64,000 bases of DNA from Pseudoips prasinana (GCA_951640165.1 OX621257.1:4661201-4725200); one strand, 5' to 3'; counted from the stretch's first letter, positions 1 through 11,644 are shown. Program-made: numbers and translations. The notes: generated from the sequence alone by a model not told the origin.

Positions 1-921
1 AAATCCCGGCCCTGGTACAATTCAGAATGCGCCCACGCTGAGACCCGTAAAGAATCTGCTTACCAAGCCTGGATCAAGGCCCGCGATCGAAAAGCTAAGG
101 CGCGTAGAGTTCGCGCGAGGAAGAGAGCCTTCAATTCTGCCGCTAAGTCCTGCAAGCGGGTTTTACGTAGGGCACGTTTCGATCATGTTGGACGTATCGG
201 GGCCAAACTGGCATCGCACCCTCCGGGTAGTAAGCAGTTTTGGTCCCTGTCGAAAGTGGTTGAAACGAATTTCTGTCGACCCACTTTGCCTCCAATGCTG
301 AAACCTGATGGTTCGCTGGCTCATTCTGCAAGAGAAAAAGCAAATTTATTTGCATCTCTCTTTGCAAGCAATTCGCGTCTGGACGCTGGCAAGCAACCAC
401 CAACTTTACCTCGTTGTGACTCTTCGATGCCGGAGATCGCAGTACACAATAAAGAGGTCCGTAGAGTATTGTGCAGTCTAGACGTGAATAAGGCCAGTGG
501 ACCCGACGGCATTCCAGCAAGAGTGTTAAGGCAATGTGCACCTGAACTGTCTCCTGTATTGACACGCCTGTACCGCCTCTCTCTTGTAAAAAGAACAGTG
601 CCTAAATCATGGAAGCTAGCAAATATGCAACCGGTGCCCAAAAAGGGAGACCGTGCTGACCCTGCACATTACCGTCCGATCGCCATTACTTCCATCCTAT
701 GCAAGGTTATGGAAAAGGTTCTGAACAGTAAGCTGCTAACCTACCTTGAAGACAATGATCTCCTCAGTGACCGTCAATATGGCTTTCGCCGGGGACGGTC
801 AACTGGCGATCTTCTTGTGTATGTCACGCACTGCTGGGGCGAAGCCATCGAGAGACACGGCGAAGCACTTGCCGTGTCGCTCGATATCTCGAAGGCTTTT
901 GACAGGGTCTGGCACGCAGGT
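1..921 (+). pseudogene. Jockey-like reverse transcriptase, first part (enters from left edge)
   Basis: An open frame runs from base 1 without a start codon, so the element begins upstream of the window. Bases 1-255 encode the basic, Arg/Lys-rich linker usual between endonuclease and polymerase in Jockey-type ORF2 (it contains RPWYNSECAHAETRKES). The polymerase follows: NKASGPDGIP, HYRPIAITSILCKVMEKVL, QYGFRRGRSTGDLL and the catalytic block SLDISKAFDRVWHAG. The frame stops making sense at 921, where a CR1-like element is inserted. The same frame resumes at 5584 with LLSKLPAYG. Before the insertion the protein would have copied its own RNA at a nicked chromosomal site. Clade assignment is from motifs only; membership of non-LTR polymerases is secure. 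Confidence 0.88.
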
Positions 922-1021
922 CACGATCACTTAAGGACGAATACAATTAAAAAATTAAATAAAATTGCCGGTTCTGGAGTCATACAGCAGGTGGTGTGGT
1001 CGGTCACTTTATTATAAAAAC

Positions 1022-2389
1022 ATGGAAACACCGACGAATAATATTACGTACCGCAAGCCACTTCGAACAGGTTCTCTAGACGACCTAGCGAGTACAAATA
1101 ACACTCGCAGTGATAAGTCTCTGTTTGAGACCACAATGTTGAGCATACCATATAGTATAAATGACAACAGTGAAGTCATCAACAATTTGAACGAGCAGGT
1201 CAGCACACTAACCACTCAGTTATTGAGTGCACATCAGGAAATTGAAAACCTAAACATAGAAAATTTAAGCTTAAAAACTGATTTACAGGACTCAATTAAG
1301 ACCATTGAGACCTATAAAAAAATATGTTTGACCCCAGAAAGAAAGTCTACAATACCAGTATTATCATCACGTAAAAATAAACCAATATCTACAATCAATT
1401 TACCGGAGTGCGTAAATGATAAATGTAATCCCAAAACAAAATTACAAACTGAAAAACATGAAAATTATAAATCATTTAGTACGCGTAATACAGAGACGCA
1501 GACTGAAAATTTATTAGCACATATACCGAATGCTACATCTACCATACAATCAGCACGTTACAGTACTCCATCCAGCAAGCAGAGATGCAACCAAATAGTA
1601 GATCAGATCGAAATCTTTGATGCATCAATCGCTGCCAATAATGAGATATGCTCAAATACAAAGTCTGCCACTACGTCTTCTCAAAATACAGGATGTTCGA
1701 TAGACCGGAAAAAGCGCTACTACAATGCTGGAAAAAAAGCTTACCTGAATAAAATATGTATTTTAAGCAATAATAACTTAAACAAAATAGTAGAAACTGC
1801 TGAATACACCTTTCCAAACTCCAGCATTTGTCACTACAGATTACCTAATGCAGGAACAGCAGAACTTCTTGCGACTTTAGATACTAAGCTTATAAATTAT
1901 ACATTAAAAGATTATTGTATTGTTTTCCTGGGTGAAAAAGACTTTATTATGTCAAAAAGATATGAAAATTTAGTAGACTATATAAAAACTAAACTTGAGA
2001 AAATTACTCACACAAATGTTATTCTATGTTGTCCTAACTTTAAGTTGAATAATAATACAATGTTATTCAACAAAAGAATAGAAGCATTCAACCGACTTTT
2101 GTACCTGAGCAATGAGACATATAAATATACATTTTTATTTGACACAAATAAAGTTCTTGTATATAGTTATGATATGTTTTCTGAACGCACTGGCAAAAGA
2201 AATAACAAAGCTTTTTATTTTATATTTCAAGAATTAAAAAAATACGTTAACTATTTAGTGAGATATTATGAAAAATATTTTAATTTATACGAATCGATAT
2301 GTACTCATAATGCTAAATGTTGTGAAAAAAAACTTTATAAACCAGGTACTATACCTTACTATTTCAATAAAATTAAAGAAAAATTGTGA
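1022..2389 (+). CDS. ORF1 of CR1-like element: coiled coil plus degenerate esterase-like domain
   Basis: The 455-residue frame starts at ATG 1022 (METPTNNITYRK). I prefer it to the upstream ATG at 965 because the second CR1-like ORF1 in this window begins the same way (MTTPSKITIRRK). Residues about 55-100 form an Asn/Leu/Glu-rich coiled coil (ENLNIENLSLKTDL). A Ser/Thr/Asn-rich linker follows, then residues about 245-400 align by eye with a divergent SGNH-hydrolase-like (esterase) fold, a domain known from CR1/L2 ORF1 proteins. The likely catalytic positions look lost (ILSNNN where GDS is expected, LGEKD where GxND is expected). The C-terminus ends KPGTIPYYF plus a Lys-rich tail. ORF1 proteins bind element RNA as a nucleic-acid chaperone; that role is inferred. 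Confidence 0.75.
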   Translation: METPTNNITYRKPLRTGSLDDLASTNNTRSDKSLFETTMLSIPYSINDNSEVINNLNEQVSTLTTQLLSAHQEIENLNIENLSLKTDLQDSIKTIETYKKICLTPERKSTIPVLSSRKNKPISTINLPECVNDKCNPKTKLQTEKHENYKSFSTRNTETQTENLLAHIPNATSTIQSARYSTPSSKQRCNQIVDQIEIFDASIAANNEICSNTKSATTSSQNTGCSIDRKKRYYNAGKKAYLNKICILSNNNLNKIVETAEYTFPNSSICHYRLPNAGTAELLATLDTKLINYTLKDYCIVFLGEKDFIMSKRYENLVDYIKTKLEKITHTNVILCCPNFKLNNNTMLFNKRIEAFNRLLYLSNETYKYTFLFDTNKVLVYSYDMFSERTGKRNNKAFYFIFQELKKYVNYLVRYYEKYFNLYESICTHNAKCCEKKLYKPGTIPYYFNKIKEKL

Positions 2390-2466
2390 AAATAATTCTG
2401 AGGTGAAGGTGTGTAGCAACAAAGACCATTATATAGAATCTGATACAAGCGCTGAATCGTTTTTTC

Positions 2467-5320
2467 GTCAATAAATATATAAATATATTTCATCAGAATA
2501 TTGCCGGCCTTATAAACAAATCAGATATGCTTTCTGTCTGTATAAATGACTTGGCACAAAAAAATCTAGCTATTGATGTAATATGTATTACTGAACATTT
2601 TATAATGGCAGGCCAAGAAATGTATCTAGATGTGCCAAATTATGGTCTAGCCGCATTCTTCAGTAGACCAAAATGCAAGAGAGGCGGATCATGTATTCTA
2701 GTTAAAAATGGCTACTCTTGGAGAGACTTGCCCCAGAGGTCTCTTCCCTTTCTATAGCTAATGTATTTGAATGTTGTGCAGTAGGATTAATTAATTACAA
2801 AACAGTAGTGATATGTCTGTACAGGGTACCCAAAACAGGGAACTTGAATATATTTTTTAGCAAATTAGAACAACTACCGTCGCTCATTAGTAAGAAAAAG
2901 AATTTAAACATTATTTTAACTGGTGATTTCAACATTGATATCCTGAAGAATAATAATATAACTAGAGAACTCAAACATTTATTGCAAAGTTTCAATCTAA
3001 AATTAGCCCTAGAACAACCAACTCGATTTAAAAGTCAAACATGTTTGGATAATTTTGCCCACAATTTCCAGAGAGCGTGTAGAGCGGAGGTGATAGAATT
3101 GGCTCTCTCAGACCATACAGCACAGTTGCTACATTGTCCCATTAATAAAATATGTATTATTAAATATTGGCGTAGGCGACAAAGAGATTATTCAAATGAA
3201 AATAAACTAAAGTTCAGAAGTTGTTTAGAAAACTTATCATTTGCTGCAATTTATTGCTCGAATGATCCCAATGAAGCATTTAATGTATTTATAGAACAAT
3301 TTAAATTATTTTATAATTTATGTTTTCCGTATCAACTTAAAACTATAAGAGTTAACAAAAAAGTCAAGTGGATCTCACGTGGAATTAAAATATGTAGCTC
3401 AAAGAAAAAAGCACTCTTGTGGAGAGCCAGATTGAAACCTACAGAAATTAACAAATCGAAATATATTAATTATGCAAAATTATTTCAAAGAATTATAAAA
3501 TTGACCAAAAAATCTCAAAATAATTATAATATAAAACATCTAATAACAAAAATAAAACGACATGGCATATAATTAATAACACTAAACTCAATTTACCAAT
3601 CGAATCCGTAAATAAAATAAAATTAGATGGAAAAATTTTATATAAACCTGACTTATTAGCAAATCAATTTAATAATTATTTTATAGACAAAATTATTCCC
3701 ATTCCTGGTGCAGGTGAAAATACTACAAAATACATAAAAAACCATCTAAACTCAATGTTTATGACTCCCTCCACCCCTATTGACATTTTTAATATTATTA
3801 AAGGCCAAAAAAATACAAATAGTGTTGGATATGATGAAATTTCTACCTATATAATAAAATACACAGCTGACTTAATATCTGTACACCTCAGTTATATTCT
3901 CAACCTGTGTATAATGTATGGTATTTTCCCCGAAGCACTTAAGACATCCATAGTCAGACCTTTGCATAAAAAAGATAATAAAGAATCAATTCATAACTAT
4001 AGGCCAATTGCAATTTTGTCAATATTCTCAAAGATATTTGAAAAGTTCATACATAACAATATTTATTCATATCTTGAGAAAAATAATATTTTGTGCAGAG
4101 AACAAAAAGGATTTAGACAAAATATGTCAATTAATGTGGCAATATATGATTTCCTCAGTACTATAATATCTAATGTTGATAAAAAAATACCGACATGTGC
4201 AGTATATTGTGATATGACACAAGCTTTCGATTGTGTCGATCATGGTATTCTACTAAATAAACTAGAATCTTACGGTATCAGAGGCAATATACTTAATCTG
4301 TTAAAAACATACCTCCAAAACAGGAAACAGTTTACTTGCATCAAAAAACTGGATATTAAAACAAAAACTGAAAATAAATATTTATCAAGAGAGCGGATGA
4401 TATCATTTGGAGTACCACAAGGGAGTGTGTTGGGCCCCCTGTTATTTATTATTTATATTAATGATCTACCTAAAGCAATAAAACATCCAATGACTTTGTT
4501 CGCAGATGACAGTACAGTTATTATATCATGTGACACAAAGGAGCTATATGAAACGGATATTAATGACACAGTAACCACAATAATATCATGGCTAGAAAAT
4601 AATAATCTAAGAATAAATCTAAAAAAAACACACATTATGCACTTTTATCAAAGAACAGGCATTCATTCTATAATGGATATAAAATATAAAACCAATGTCA
4701 TTTCAGAAACCGAAGCTACAAAATTTCTTGGTCTAGTTATTGACAGACGCCTTTATTGGAAGGCTCACATAGAGGCACTTTGTAATAGAATAAGTAGCTT
4801 CGCTTATGCCTTATATAAACTTGCACCAGTAGTAAATACGGAGGCACTACTTACTGCCTACCATGGTATGGTTTCATCAGTATTACGATATGGCATTATT
4901 TTCTGGGGCAATTCTACAAATAAAGATATTGCATTTAAGTCGCAAAAAAGATGCATAAGAGCCATGTTTAACCTTGATGTAACTGATAGCTGTAAACCAT
5001 ATTTTAATAAATACAAAATTCTAACACTTCCGTCTCTGTATATTCTGGAAACAGCGTTGTTTGTTAAATGTAACCCTCACTTGTTTATGAAACTCTCTGA
5101 TGTGGCAATTCGTAATAGGCGTAGGGATCAATTATGTATGACCACAGCCAAAACAGCGCTCATGTGGAAAAGTATTTTTTGCTTAGCACCAAAAATTTAC
5201 AATAAGCTTCCAGCCTCACTAAAACTTCAAAATTTTAATTTGTTTAAGAGTAAACTAAGGGACCTACTATGTCAAAAATGCTACTACTCAACTACTGATT
5301 ATCTTAATGATACTCTTTAA
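2467..5320 (+). pseudogene. ORF2 of CR1-like element: endonuclease plus reverse transcriptase, frameshifted
   Basis: The frame is readable from about 2467 (NIFHQNIAGLINKSD, start of the apurinic-like endonuclease) through CITEHF to a first frameshift near 2715. The second frame starts within 2718 and carries LTGDFNIDIL and LALSDHTAQ, the endonuclease metal and His/Asp motifs. A second shift near 3545 leads into the polymerase: HNYRPIAILSIFSKIFEK, QKGFRQNMS, CDMTQAFDCVDHG, FGVPQGSVLGPLLF and LFADDSTV, with stop at 5320. All catalytic motifs survive, so the frameshifts appear to be the only lesions. ORF2 would nick target DNA and prime cDNA synthesis there. Confidence 0.85.
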
Positions 5321-5578
5321 GTAAAATGTATAATACCAGCTAATAATATAGGACCTTCAATTTTGTGACACACTGTTTATGATGTTGTTGTTATTAATGA
5401 TTCTTCTCTCTTCTTCTTGATTTGTATAGTTTTGATTAGTATTTAGATTTTTTGTATTATTTTAATTTGTACGCCTGATATAGGCAGAATATGATGTTTT
5501 CATAATTTACTTTTAAGATCTGTATTTATACATTACCATATTCATGCAAATAAATATATTGATTGATTGATTGATTGA
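5321..5578 (+). other. 3' UTR and GATT-repeat tail of CR1-like element
   Basis: AT-rich non-coding sequence between the ORF2 stop and the target duplication. It ends in AATAAATATATT followed by several GATT units. A 5'-truncated relative with the same kind of tail lies at 27363-27506. Confidence 0.75.
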
Positions 5579-5583
5579 CAGGT

Positions 5584-6661
5584 CTGCTCAGCAAGCTTCC
5601 TGCTTATGGCACCCCAGCTGGTTTTTGTAGCTGGATATCAGACTTCCTGAGTGAGCGGTCGATCCTAGTGGTCGTTGACGGCTGCTCCTCTGACCTCATG
5701 GCTATTGATGCCGGAGTTCCTCAGGGGTCGGTTCTCTCTGCAACTCTTTTCCTGCTGCACATCAATGACCTACTTCAGCCTGGTCTTGTTGGGTACGCAG
5801 ATGACAGTACGGTTTCAGAGAGATACTTGTCCAGCGCAACAACCAGAGGGGTTGAAGTTCGTTCCTTGAGAGAGGCCATGGTAGAGCGGACAAATTTGAC
5901 CTTAAGCGTTGTCTCCCAGTGGGGAGATGACAATCTGGTCACTTTTAACGCCACCAAAACACAGGCGTGTCTTTTTACCGCTAAAAGGAGTATTTTTAAT
6001 CAAACTCCTACTTTTCGGGGTACATCTGTACCTGTGACTGAACGGCTCGAGCTCATAGGCATGGAGTTGACATCCAGTCTCAACTTCGGCGCCACCATCG
6101 AGCACAAAGCCCAAACTGCGGCCAAAAAGCTGGGCATCCTAAATAAGGTGAAGCGATACTTCAAGCCTGGACAGCTTTTAACCCTTTACAAAGCACAAGT
6201 CCGATCCTGCATGGAGTATTGTACTTTATTGTAGCCACCTTTGGGATGGCTCAGCTAAATATCAGCTTGCTGCGCTTGACTCGGTGGAACGCAGGGCTAA
6301 GAGGCTCATTGGTGACGTAAAACTGATGGATGCCAAGCTACATAGCTTGGCTCATCGTCGTAAGGTTGCCTGCTTGTCGGTCTTCTACAGATTGTACTTC
6401 GGTGAGTGTGCCCAAGAACTCCACGACCTCATCCCACCGGCCCCCTTCTACCATCGGACATCCAGACGCACTGCATCTTACCATCCTTACCTTGTAGCTA
6501 TTCCACCAATTCGCACTAAGCGTTTCCAAACGTCTTTTATAATGCGCACAGCAAAAGAGTGGAACTCACTGCCTGCGTCGGTGTTTCCAAAAGCTTATAA
6601 CCCTAATCTCTTCAAAGTTAGAGTGAACAGGCTCCTTCTGGGTAAGCTCGCTCCATCGTAG
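5584..6661 (+). pseudogene. Jockey-like reverse transcriptase, second part
   Basis: This continues, in frame, the polymerase cut at 921. It carries AGVPQGSVLSATLF, the YADD active site (VGYADDSTV) and the thumb region (ERLELIGMELTSSLNFG). A frame break occurs after MEYC at 6220: ten extra bases (6223-6232) bring in a TAG. Skipping them restores SHLWDGSAKYQLAALDSVERRAK and the normal C-terminus with AKEWNSLPASVFP, ending at 6661. A short 3' UTR and a run of about 11 A (about 6714-6724) close the element, as expected for Jockey-type elements. The copy is inactive for two independent reasons: the nested insertion and the 10-bp insertion. The apparent start near 5575 is a TTG inside the other element's tail and is not a real start. 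Confidence 0.88.
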
Positions 6662-6731
6662 ACTTTGTCTTTGTCATCTCTGACATAGACTAGAGTCAAG
6701 AGCAAACCCATAACAAAAAAAAAAGATAAAC

Positions 6732-6893
6732 ATGCGATTTATGCGAAAGTATAATGCGTACAAATTATACGTATCTAAACACAAAGTTGACTTGTTTTTA
6801 AAGGATGAGTTATGGCCGGATGGTATTGTATTTAGGCGTTTTGTACATTTCATGTATCGAATGAATGATGAGTCTAATGTTAAAGTCAACTAA
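6732..6893 (+). pseudogene. C-terminal remnant of ORF1 from the next non-LTR element
   Basis: A 53-codon open frame immediately follows the Jockey poly(A). It contains ELWPDGIVFRRFVHF, which resembles the C-terminus of ORF1 proteins that precede ORF2 in this type of invertebrate element (a remembered pattern, not searched). It ends 12 bp before the ORF2 start at 6905. This suggests the element is 5'-truncated within ORF1 and inserted into or beside the Jockey poly(A) tail. Confidence 0.5.
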
Positions 6894-6904
6894 TTTTTTA
6901 ATTA

Positions 6905-9725
6905 ATGGATTGTAAAGCTAATAATAAATTAATTAAGTTGACTAGTTTTAATTGTCGGTCGGCTAAACGTTCGGTAGACAATATTAAAGATCTATGTGAA
7001 CGATCTGATGTTGTGGCCCTGCAGGAGACTTGGCTATTGCCTCATGATATTCCAATACTTGGAAATATTCATTCTGAATTTGAATACTCGGGTAAGTTAG
7101 CTGTAGACACGAGTGAGGGGTTGTTGAGAGGTAGACCTCATGGAGGAGTGGCTATTCTTTGGAGGAAGGGAATATTTGAGTCAATCTCGGTTGTCAAGTG
7201 CAACAGTCCTCGATTGGTGGCCATCACAGCAACGTCAAAGGGTCGTTCTATTATTGTATTTTCAGTGTATATGCCTACAAATTGTCCAGACAACTTACCA
7301 TTATTTACGGATGTACTTAGTGAAATTAGTGCCACCATAGCAAGTTGTGATCTAGAAAATGTTTTTATATTGGGAGATTTTAATGCACACCCTCATGAGC
7401 TGTTCTATGAAGAGTTACAAAACTTTTGTTCTGACCAATCGTGGATTTGTGCAGATGTTGAGTTGAGGGGGCTGAACAGTGATACGTTCACCTTTATAAG
7501 TGATGTTCACGGGAGTAGAAGATGGCTGGATCACTGTTTGGTTTCGGTATCAGCATGGAATACAATTGCAAATTTTGATGTATTCGAAGATGTTTATATG
7601 TCGGATCATCTACCCCTTCATCTGAAAATTAATTTTGAAGTAGTAACACCTAAAGCAAAGAGACAAGCTTCTGGTCGCAGCTCTGTCCTATGGGGGGAAA
7701 GAAACAAGACAGAAACACAAAACTACCATAATATATGTAATACCAAATTGCGGGATATTAATTTCCCCCAGGTGTTTGAGAGTTGTAGTAATGGTTCATG
7801 CAGCCTGAGTGAACATAGGGTTGCACTGGATAATTTGTATGCACATATTGTGGATATACTGTGTGTGGCAGCTAGACAATCTAAATTGGCTTCAGTGGGA
7901 GTACCGAAACGGGGCAAGCGCGTATGTGGATGGAATGACCATGTAAAAGCTGCTCATCGCGATGCTAGGGCTACTTTTAATGCCTGGAATATAAATAACC
8001 GCCCCTCATCAGGCCCTTTGTATGATGCCATGCATGAAAAGAGAAAAATATTTAAAAGCAAACTAAAATATTGCCAGAACAACGCTGAACAAATATACAT
8101 GGATAGGCTAGCCAAGGAATTATCCAAGAAAAATTTTGGAAAATTTTGGCGATCTACGGCAAAACTAGATGCAATACCTGGTCTCTCAACTTGTGTAGAA
8201 GGCAAAAGTGACACGAGGGATATTGCAAATATGTTCAAGGAACATTTTCAAGTTCGGTCCCCTCTCGGTCTCTCTATTGAAGTGAATTTTACTGAGCCCG
8301 GCAGTCATGGAGACCGACCTTTGATCCGTTTCTCAGCTAAACAAGTGTATAAGGTTATACATAGTATGAGTCGAGGTAAGTCTCCAGGACATGATGGGCT
8401 CAGCATAGAGCACTTGAAACATGCCGGTGTCCATCTTCCAAGAGTTCTGTCGATGTTCTTCACATTGTGTATGAGTCACGCTTACTTGCCGGATAATCTT
8501 ATGAAAACAATCGTAGTACCCATTGTGAAGAACAGGACTGGTGGCATCTCGGAAAAGAGCAACTATCGTCCCATCTCTCTAGCAACAGTCATAGCGAAAG
8601 TATTGGACGGTATTCTTGATTCTTGCTTAAATGATTACATACATCTTCATGACGCACAGTTCGGATTTCGGCCCGGACTTTCAACTGAAAGTGCTATTTT
8701 AAGTCTCAAGCATACCGTTCAATATTATTTAGATCGCAAAACGCCGGTATATGCCTGTTTCCTAGATCTCTTTCGTGCATTTGACCTGGTTTCGTACAAT
8801 GTGATGTGGAGAAAGATGGGAGACAGGGGTATACCAGTAGAAATTTGTAAATTATTTCAGTTCTGGTATGAAATCAAACCAATTATGTTAGATGGGACGG
8901 AAGTCTCTCTGAACCATATAGGTTGGATGTGTATGTGGGGTGAGGCAGGGAGGCTTGACGTCACCAAAACTCTTCAACCTTTATGCTGATGAGCTCATAG
9001 TCGGTCTCAGCAGCATGCGTGTTGGATGCAGTGTTAATGGGGTTAGTGTCAACAACATTAGCTATGCTGACGACATGGTGATCCTGGGGCCGACTCAGGG
9101 ATCAATCCGAGAATTGCTCAAGGTTTGTGAAAGCTATGCTGTCACACACGGTCTAAAATACAATGTAGACAAATGTAAATACATGGTCTTTGAGGTCGGC
9201 GGCAAACGAAGGAAGGACGAACCTGAGATCATTTTAAATGATTCAAAAATAAAAAGGGTGGCCACTTTCAATTATCTCGGCCACTTTGTTACTGACGGCC
9301 TCAAAGACAATGTAGATATTGAAAGGGAACGTAGGGCTCTGGCGGTCCGGAGCAATATGTTGGCACGTAGATTTGCGCGGTGCACAAACGAAGTAAAAAT
9401 TTTACTTTTTAAAGCTTACTGCCAGAATATGTACACAGGCAATCTATGGGTCAATTATTCCAAAGGATCGCTAAATGTCCTACGCATACAATATAATAAT
9501 GCTTTCAGAATCCTATTGAGACTGCCTCGTTACTGCAGTGCATCAGAAATGTTTGCGAATGCTTATACCGACGGGTTTCATGCGGTAATACGCAAAAAAA
9601 CTGCATCATTACTGAGGAGAGTGAGAGGCAGTCAAAATAGTATTTTGAAAACTGTAGCGGAGAACTTATACTCTCCAATATTAAAACAGTTTGTGGCGAG
9701 AGTGATCGGTACTAACACTAGATAA
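6905..9725 (+). pseudogene. Endonuclease/reverse transcriptase ORF2 of a non-LTR element (RTE-X/Proto2-like?)
   Basis: Frame one (6905-8989) opens with the endonuclease: LTSFNCRSAKRSV, ALQETWLLP, ILGDFNAHP and MSDHLPLHLK. It continues with the polymerase: RGKSPGHDGLSIEHLKHAG, NYRPISLATVIAKVLD, AQFGFRPGLSTESA and CFLDLFRAFDLVSYN. About 8900-8945 the frame shifts by one base; frame two (from within 8940) gives VRQGGLTSPKLFNLY, the SYADDMVIL active site and the RRALAVRSNMLARRFARC thumb block, ending at 9725. No RNase H is visible. The clade is uncertain; the motif set is common in lepidopteran genomes. Apart from the single frameshift the polymerase looks complete. Confidence 0.85.
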
Positions 9726-9954
9726 TAAGTTATTTTTAATGTTAATTTTATTTTACTAACACCAAATGGATGAATTTTTCCGAAATAAAAAAATATACAA
9801 TACAATACAAATAAAGTGCTAAAGTAACACGTGAGTTAAGTTTAGTTCCTATAGACAACAACAACTTAACCGTATATTGCGCTTGCATTTATACAGGCAG
9901 CTCGAGCTCTGTTCAAGCTGTACTGCTGTCTGTTATAAAGTGTTCTAGTACCAA
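9726..9954 (+). other. 3' end of the preceding element and short unassigned stretch
   Basis: Bases 9726-9810 are the AT-rich 3' UTR ending in an ATACA repeat (about 9793-9809), probably the element's terminal microsatellite. I see nothing recognisable in 9811-9954. Confidence 0.5.
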
Positions 9955-10028
9955 ATGGGATCTATGGACTTACCGCGAGCCTATTTGCTTGACGTCGCAA
10001 GTCACTTACGGACCGGTAAGAGCATCTG
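9955..10028 (-). repeat. Fragment of repeat family K
   Basis: This fragment matches the reverse complement of part of 60828-61030: it shares ATCTATGGAC followed by ACCGCGAGCCTA and ACTTACGG. It abuts the SINE copy at 10029, making a chimeric junction. Confidence 0.55.
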
Positions 10029-10265
10029 GCTTTTATGCCGTAGGTCGTGGGTTCGATTCCCACCCAGGACATATATTTGAGTGCATGAACATGTCTGTTT
10101 ATCCTGAGTCTCGGTGTAATTATCTATATCAGTACCTATATATATTTACGAAATAATAGTAGTTTATGTAAAAAATCAATTATCTGGTATCCATAGTACA
10201 AGCTCTGCTTAGTTTGGGATCAGATGGCCGTGTCTGAATAATGTCCCAGGATATTATTATTTATG
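10029..10265 (+). repeat. SINE family A copy
   Basis: It has a tRNA-like B box (GGTCGTGGGTTCGATTCCC), then the family-A body (CATGAACATGTCTGTTT) and the shared tail with CATAGTACAAGCTCTGCTTA, GATCAGATGGCCGTG and an ATT-rich end. The A box half is missing or replaced by the family-K fragment. Such SINEs are transcribed by RNA polymerase III and copied by a LINE's enzymes. Confidence 0.8.
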
Positions 10266-11160
10266 TTTCACGATGTATGCGAAGTAGAATAGTTTAATAT
10301 CTAATTCTTAAGCAGAGGCAACAAAAGGAACGCAAAACCTCGAAGCTTGGAAAATGGTATAACATTTTTACATCTAAACCTTTTGTAGTTACATGAGGAG
10401 GGATTAGAATTGCAACCTCTTTTGCTGCCCGTTTAACGACAAATCTTGACAGATTTACGGGAAACATGTCTTTGTATTCAGACCTAAACAGTTGTTAGTT
10501 TTCATTTCATTCAGACTATGTTCACGGCAAGATTGCTTGGGATTTTTGTTGCGTTTAGATTTAGATTAAGAGATTTTTACTGTTTCGCTGGACATTAAAG
10601 GCGAGCATAGACTTCTTGCGATATAAATCTAAAATATAAGGATCCGCGCCGAGGCTTGAAAATTAATGACTTAAAGTCATAATTATTATAATCAAAATAC
10701 TACAGATAGTAATATAAATATGATTAAATCCACGAAACACGACAAATTATTCAATACAAATTCATACAAACATACAAACATAACCTGGTAAAATTTCCTT
10801 TATTTCTGATTTTTGCTTCTTGTTTATAATGTATGCTTTATAAACAAGAAGCATATTTATTATAAGAATAATAACGTGTTCATCTTAGTTTTAACCACAA
10901 TTGGAAGGACCTAGCCCTCGCAACACAGGGAATCCTAGTGCGAGGACTAGACCACGCTTAATTATGTCTTGATATTTAATTGGAAATAAACTTATTATAA
11001 TCATAATATTTATTTTTGTAAACATGGGTATACGTAAAAAAAGTAAAAGTAAAAAGTTTATTACAAAACAGTTTTACAATGGGTAATTGATTGAACCCTT
11101 CCTGTAATGCCTGTGCTGAAAGGTTCCGCTATTTTTTAAGACTCACACAGAATAGTAAAA
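10266..11160. other. No gene recognised
   Basis: AT-rich sequence without a credible reading frame or known repeat, apart from the hairpin at 10814-10853. Confidence 0.5.
10814..10853. repeat. Perfect 15-bp inverted repeat, 10-nt loop
   Basis: TGCTTCTTGTTTATA at 10814-10828 pairs with TATAAACAAGAAGCA at 10839-10853 without mismatch. No flanking duplication is seen. It could be a small hairpin transcript or a chance local palindrome. Confidence 0.7.
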
Positions 11161-11164
11161 AAGA

Positions 11165-11167
<3 letters not shown>

Positions 11168-11223
<56 letters not shown>
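11168..11223. repeat. (TA)n microsatellite
   Basis: About 27 AT dinucleotides in an unbroken run. Confidence 0.95.
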
Positions 11224-11227
<4 letters not shown>

Positions 11228-11371
11228 TATACCTAAATATGTGTGAGATAAATATATGTATGTACCTGCGTATGTGTTTTGCCAATGAAATAGGCGAACA
11301 AAAAAGTTTTAGCACCTAGTAGTACGATTTTATATTACTAGAAATTTTGGTTACTGCATTTTCATTATAAA

Positions 11372-11600
11372 AAGTTGGCCAAGTGCGAGTCGGACTTAGA
11401 CACGCAGAGTTCCGCACCATGGAGATTTTATTGTTTATTTTATCTTTTATTTTATTTTTATTATTAGTTAATATAGCCGCAATAGAAATACTTACTGTAA
11501 AAATTTTAACCATCTACCAATTATGGTTCATGGGATACAGCATGCTGACAGACATATTTATAGACAGACGGACGGACCACAGATGCTTATAACTACTTTC
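11372..11600 (+). repeat. Repeat family W copy, degraded
   Basis: It begins GGCCAAGTGCGAGTCGGACT, continues with GTTCCGCACCATGGA, and has the characteristic late block ATGGGATACAGCATGCTGACAG and GACGGACGGAC. The expected 3' end with ACGGAACCCT is missing. Two other copies lie at 16464-16744 (minus) and 32801-33407. The family is widespread in Lepidoptera; its class is not established here. Confidence 0.75.
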
Positions 11601-11644
11601 GTAAAAAAAAAACACTATGATTTTCTGGCAGTAAAACGCACGGT

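Larger units (their letters stand above)
922..5578 (+). mobile_element. CR1-like non-LTR retrotransposon, nearly full length, nested in Jockey-like element
   Basis: The element is 4,657 bp long, bounded by CAGGT at 917-921 and at 5579-5583, a 5-bp target duplication. It has a short leader (922-1021), ORF1, ORF2, a 3' UTR with AATAAATAT, and a terminal run of GATT units (5560-5578). CR1/L2-group elements typically end in short tandem repeats rather than poly(A), which fits. ORF1 is intact and ORF2 is broken by two frameshifts. Naming below the CR1 superclade (Kendo- or Daphne-like) would need a phylogeny. Confidence 0.85.

Noticed and set aside
143..641. Minus-strand frames opposite the Jockey polymerase
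   Set aside because: They lie opposite a frame with clear reverse transcriptase motifs and have none of their own.
5575..5600. Apparent start of a protein at 5575
   Set aside because: The start is a TTG in the GATT tail of the CR1-like element; the frame belongs to the interrupted Jockey polymerase.
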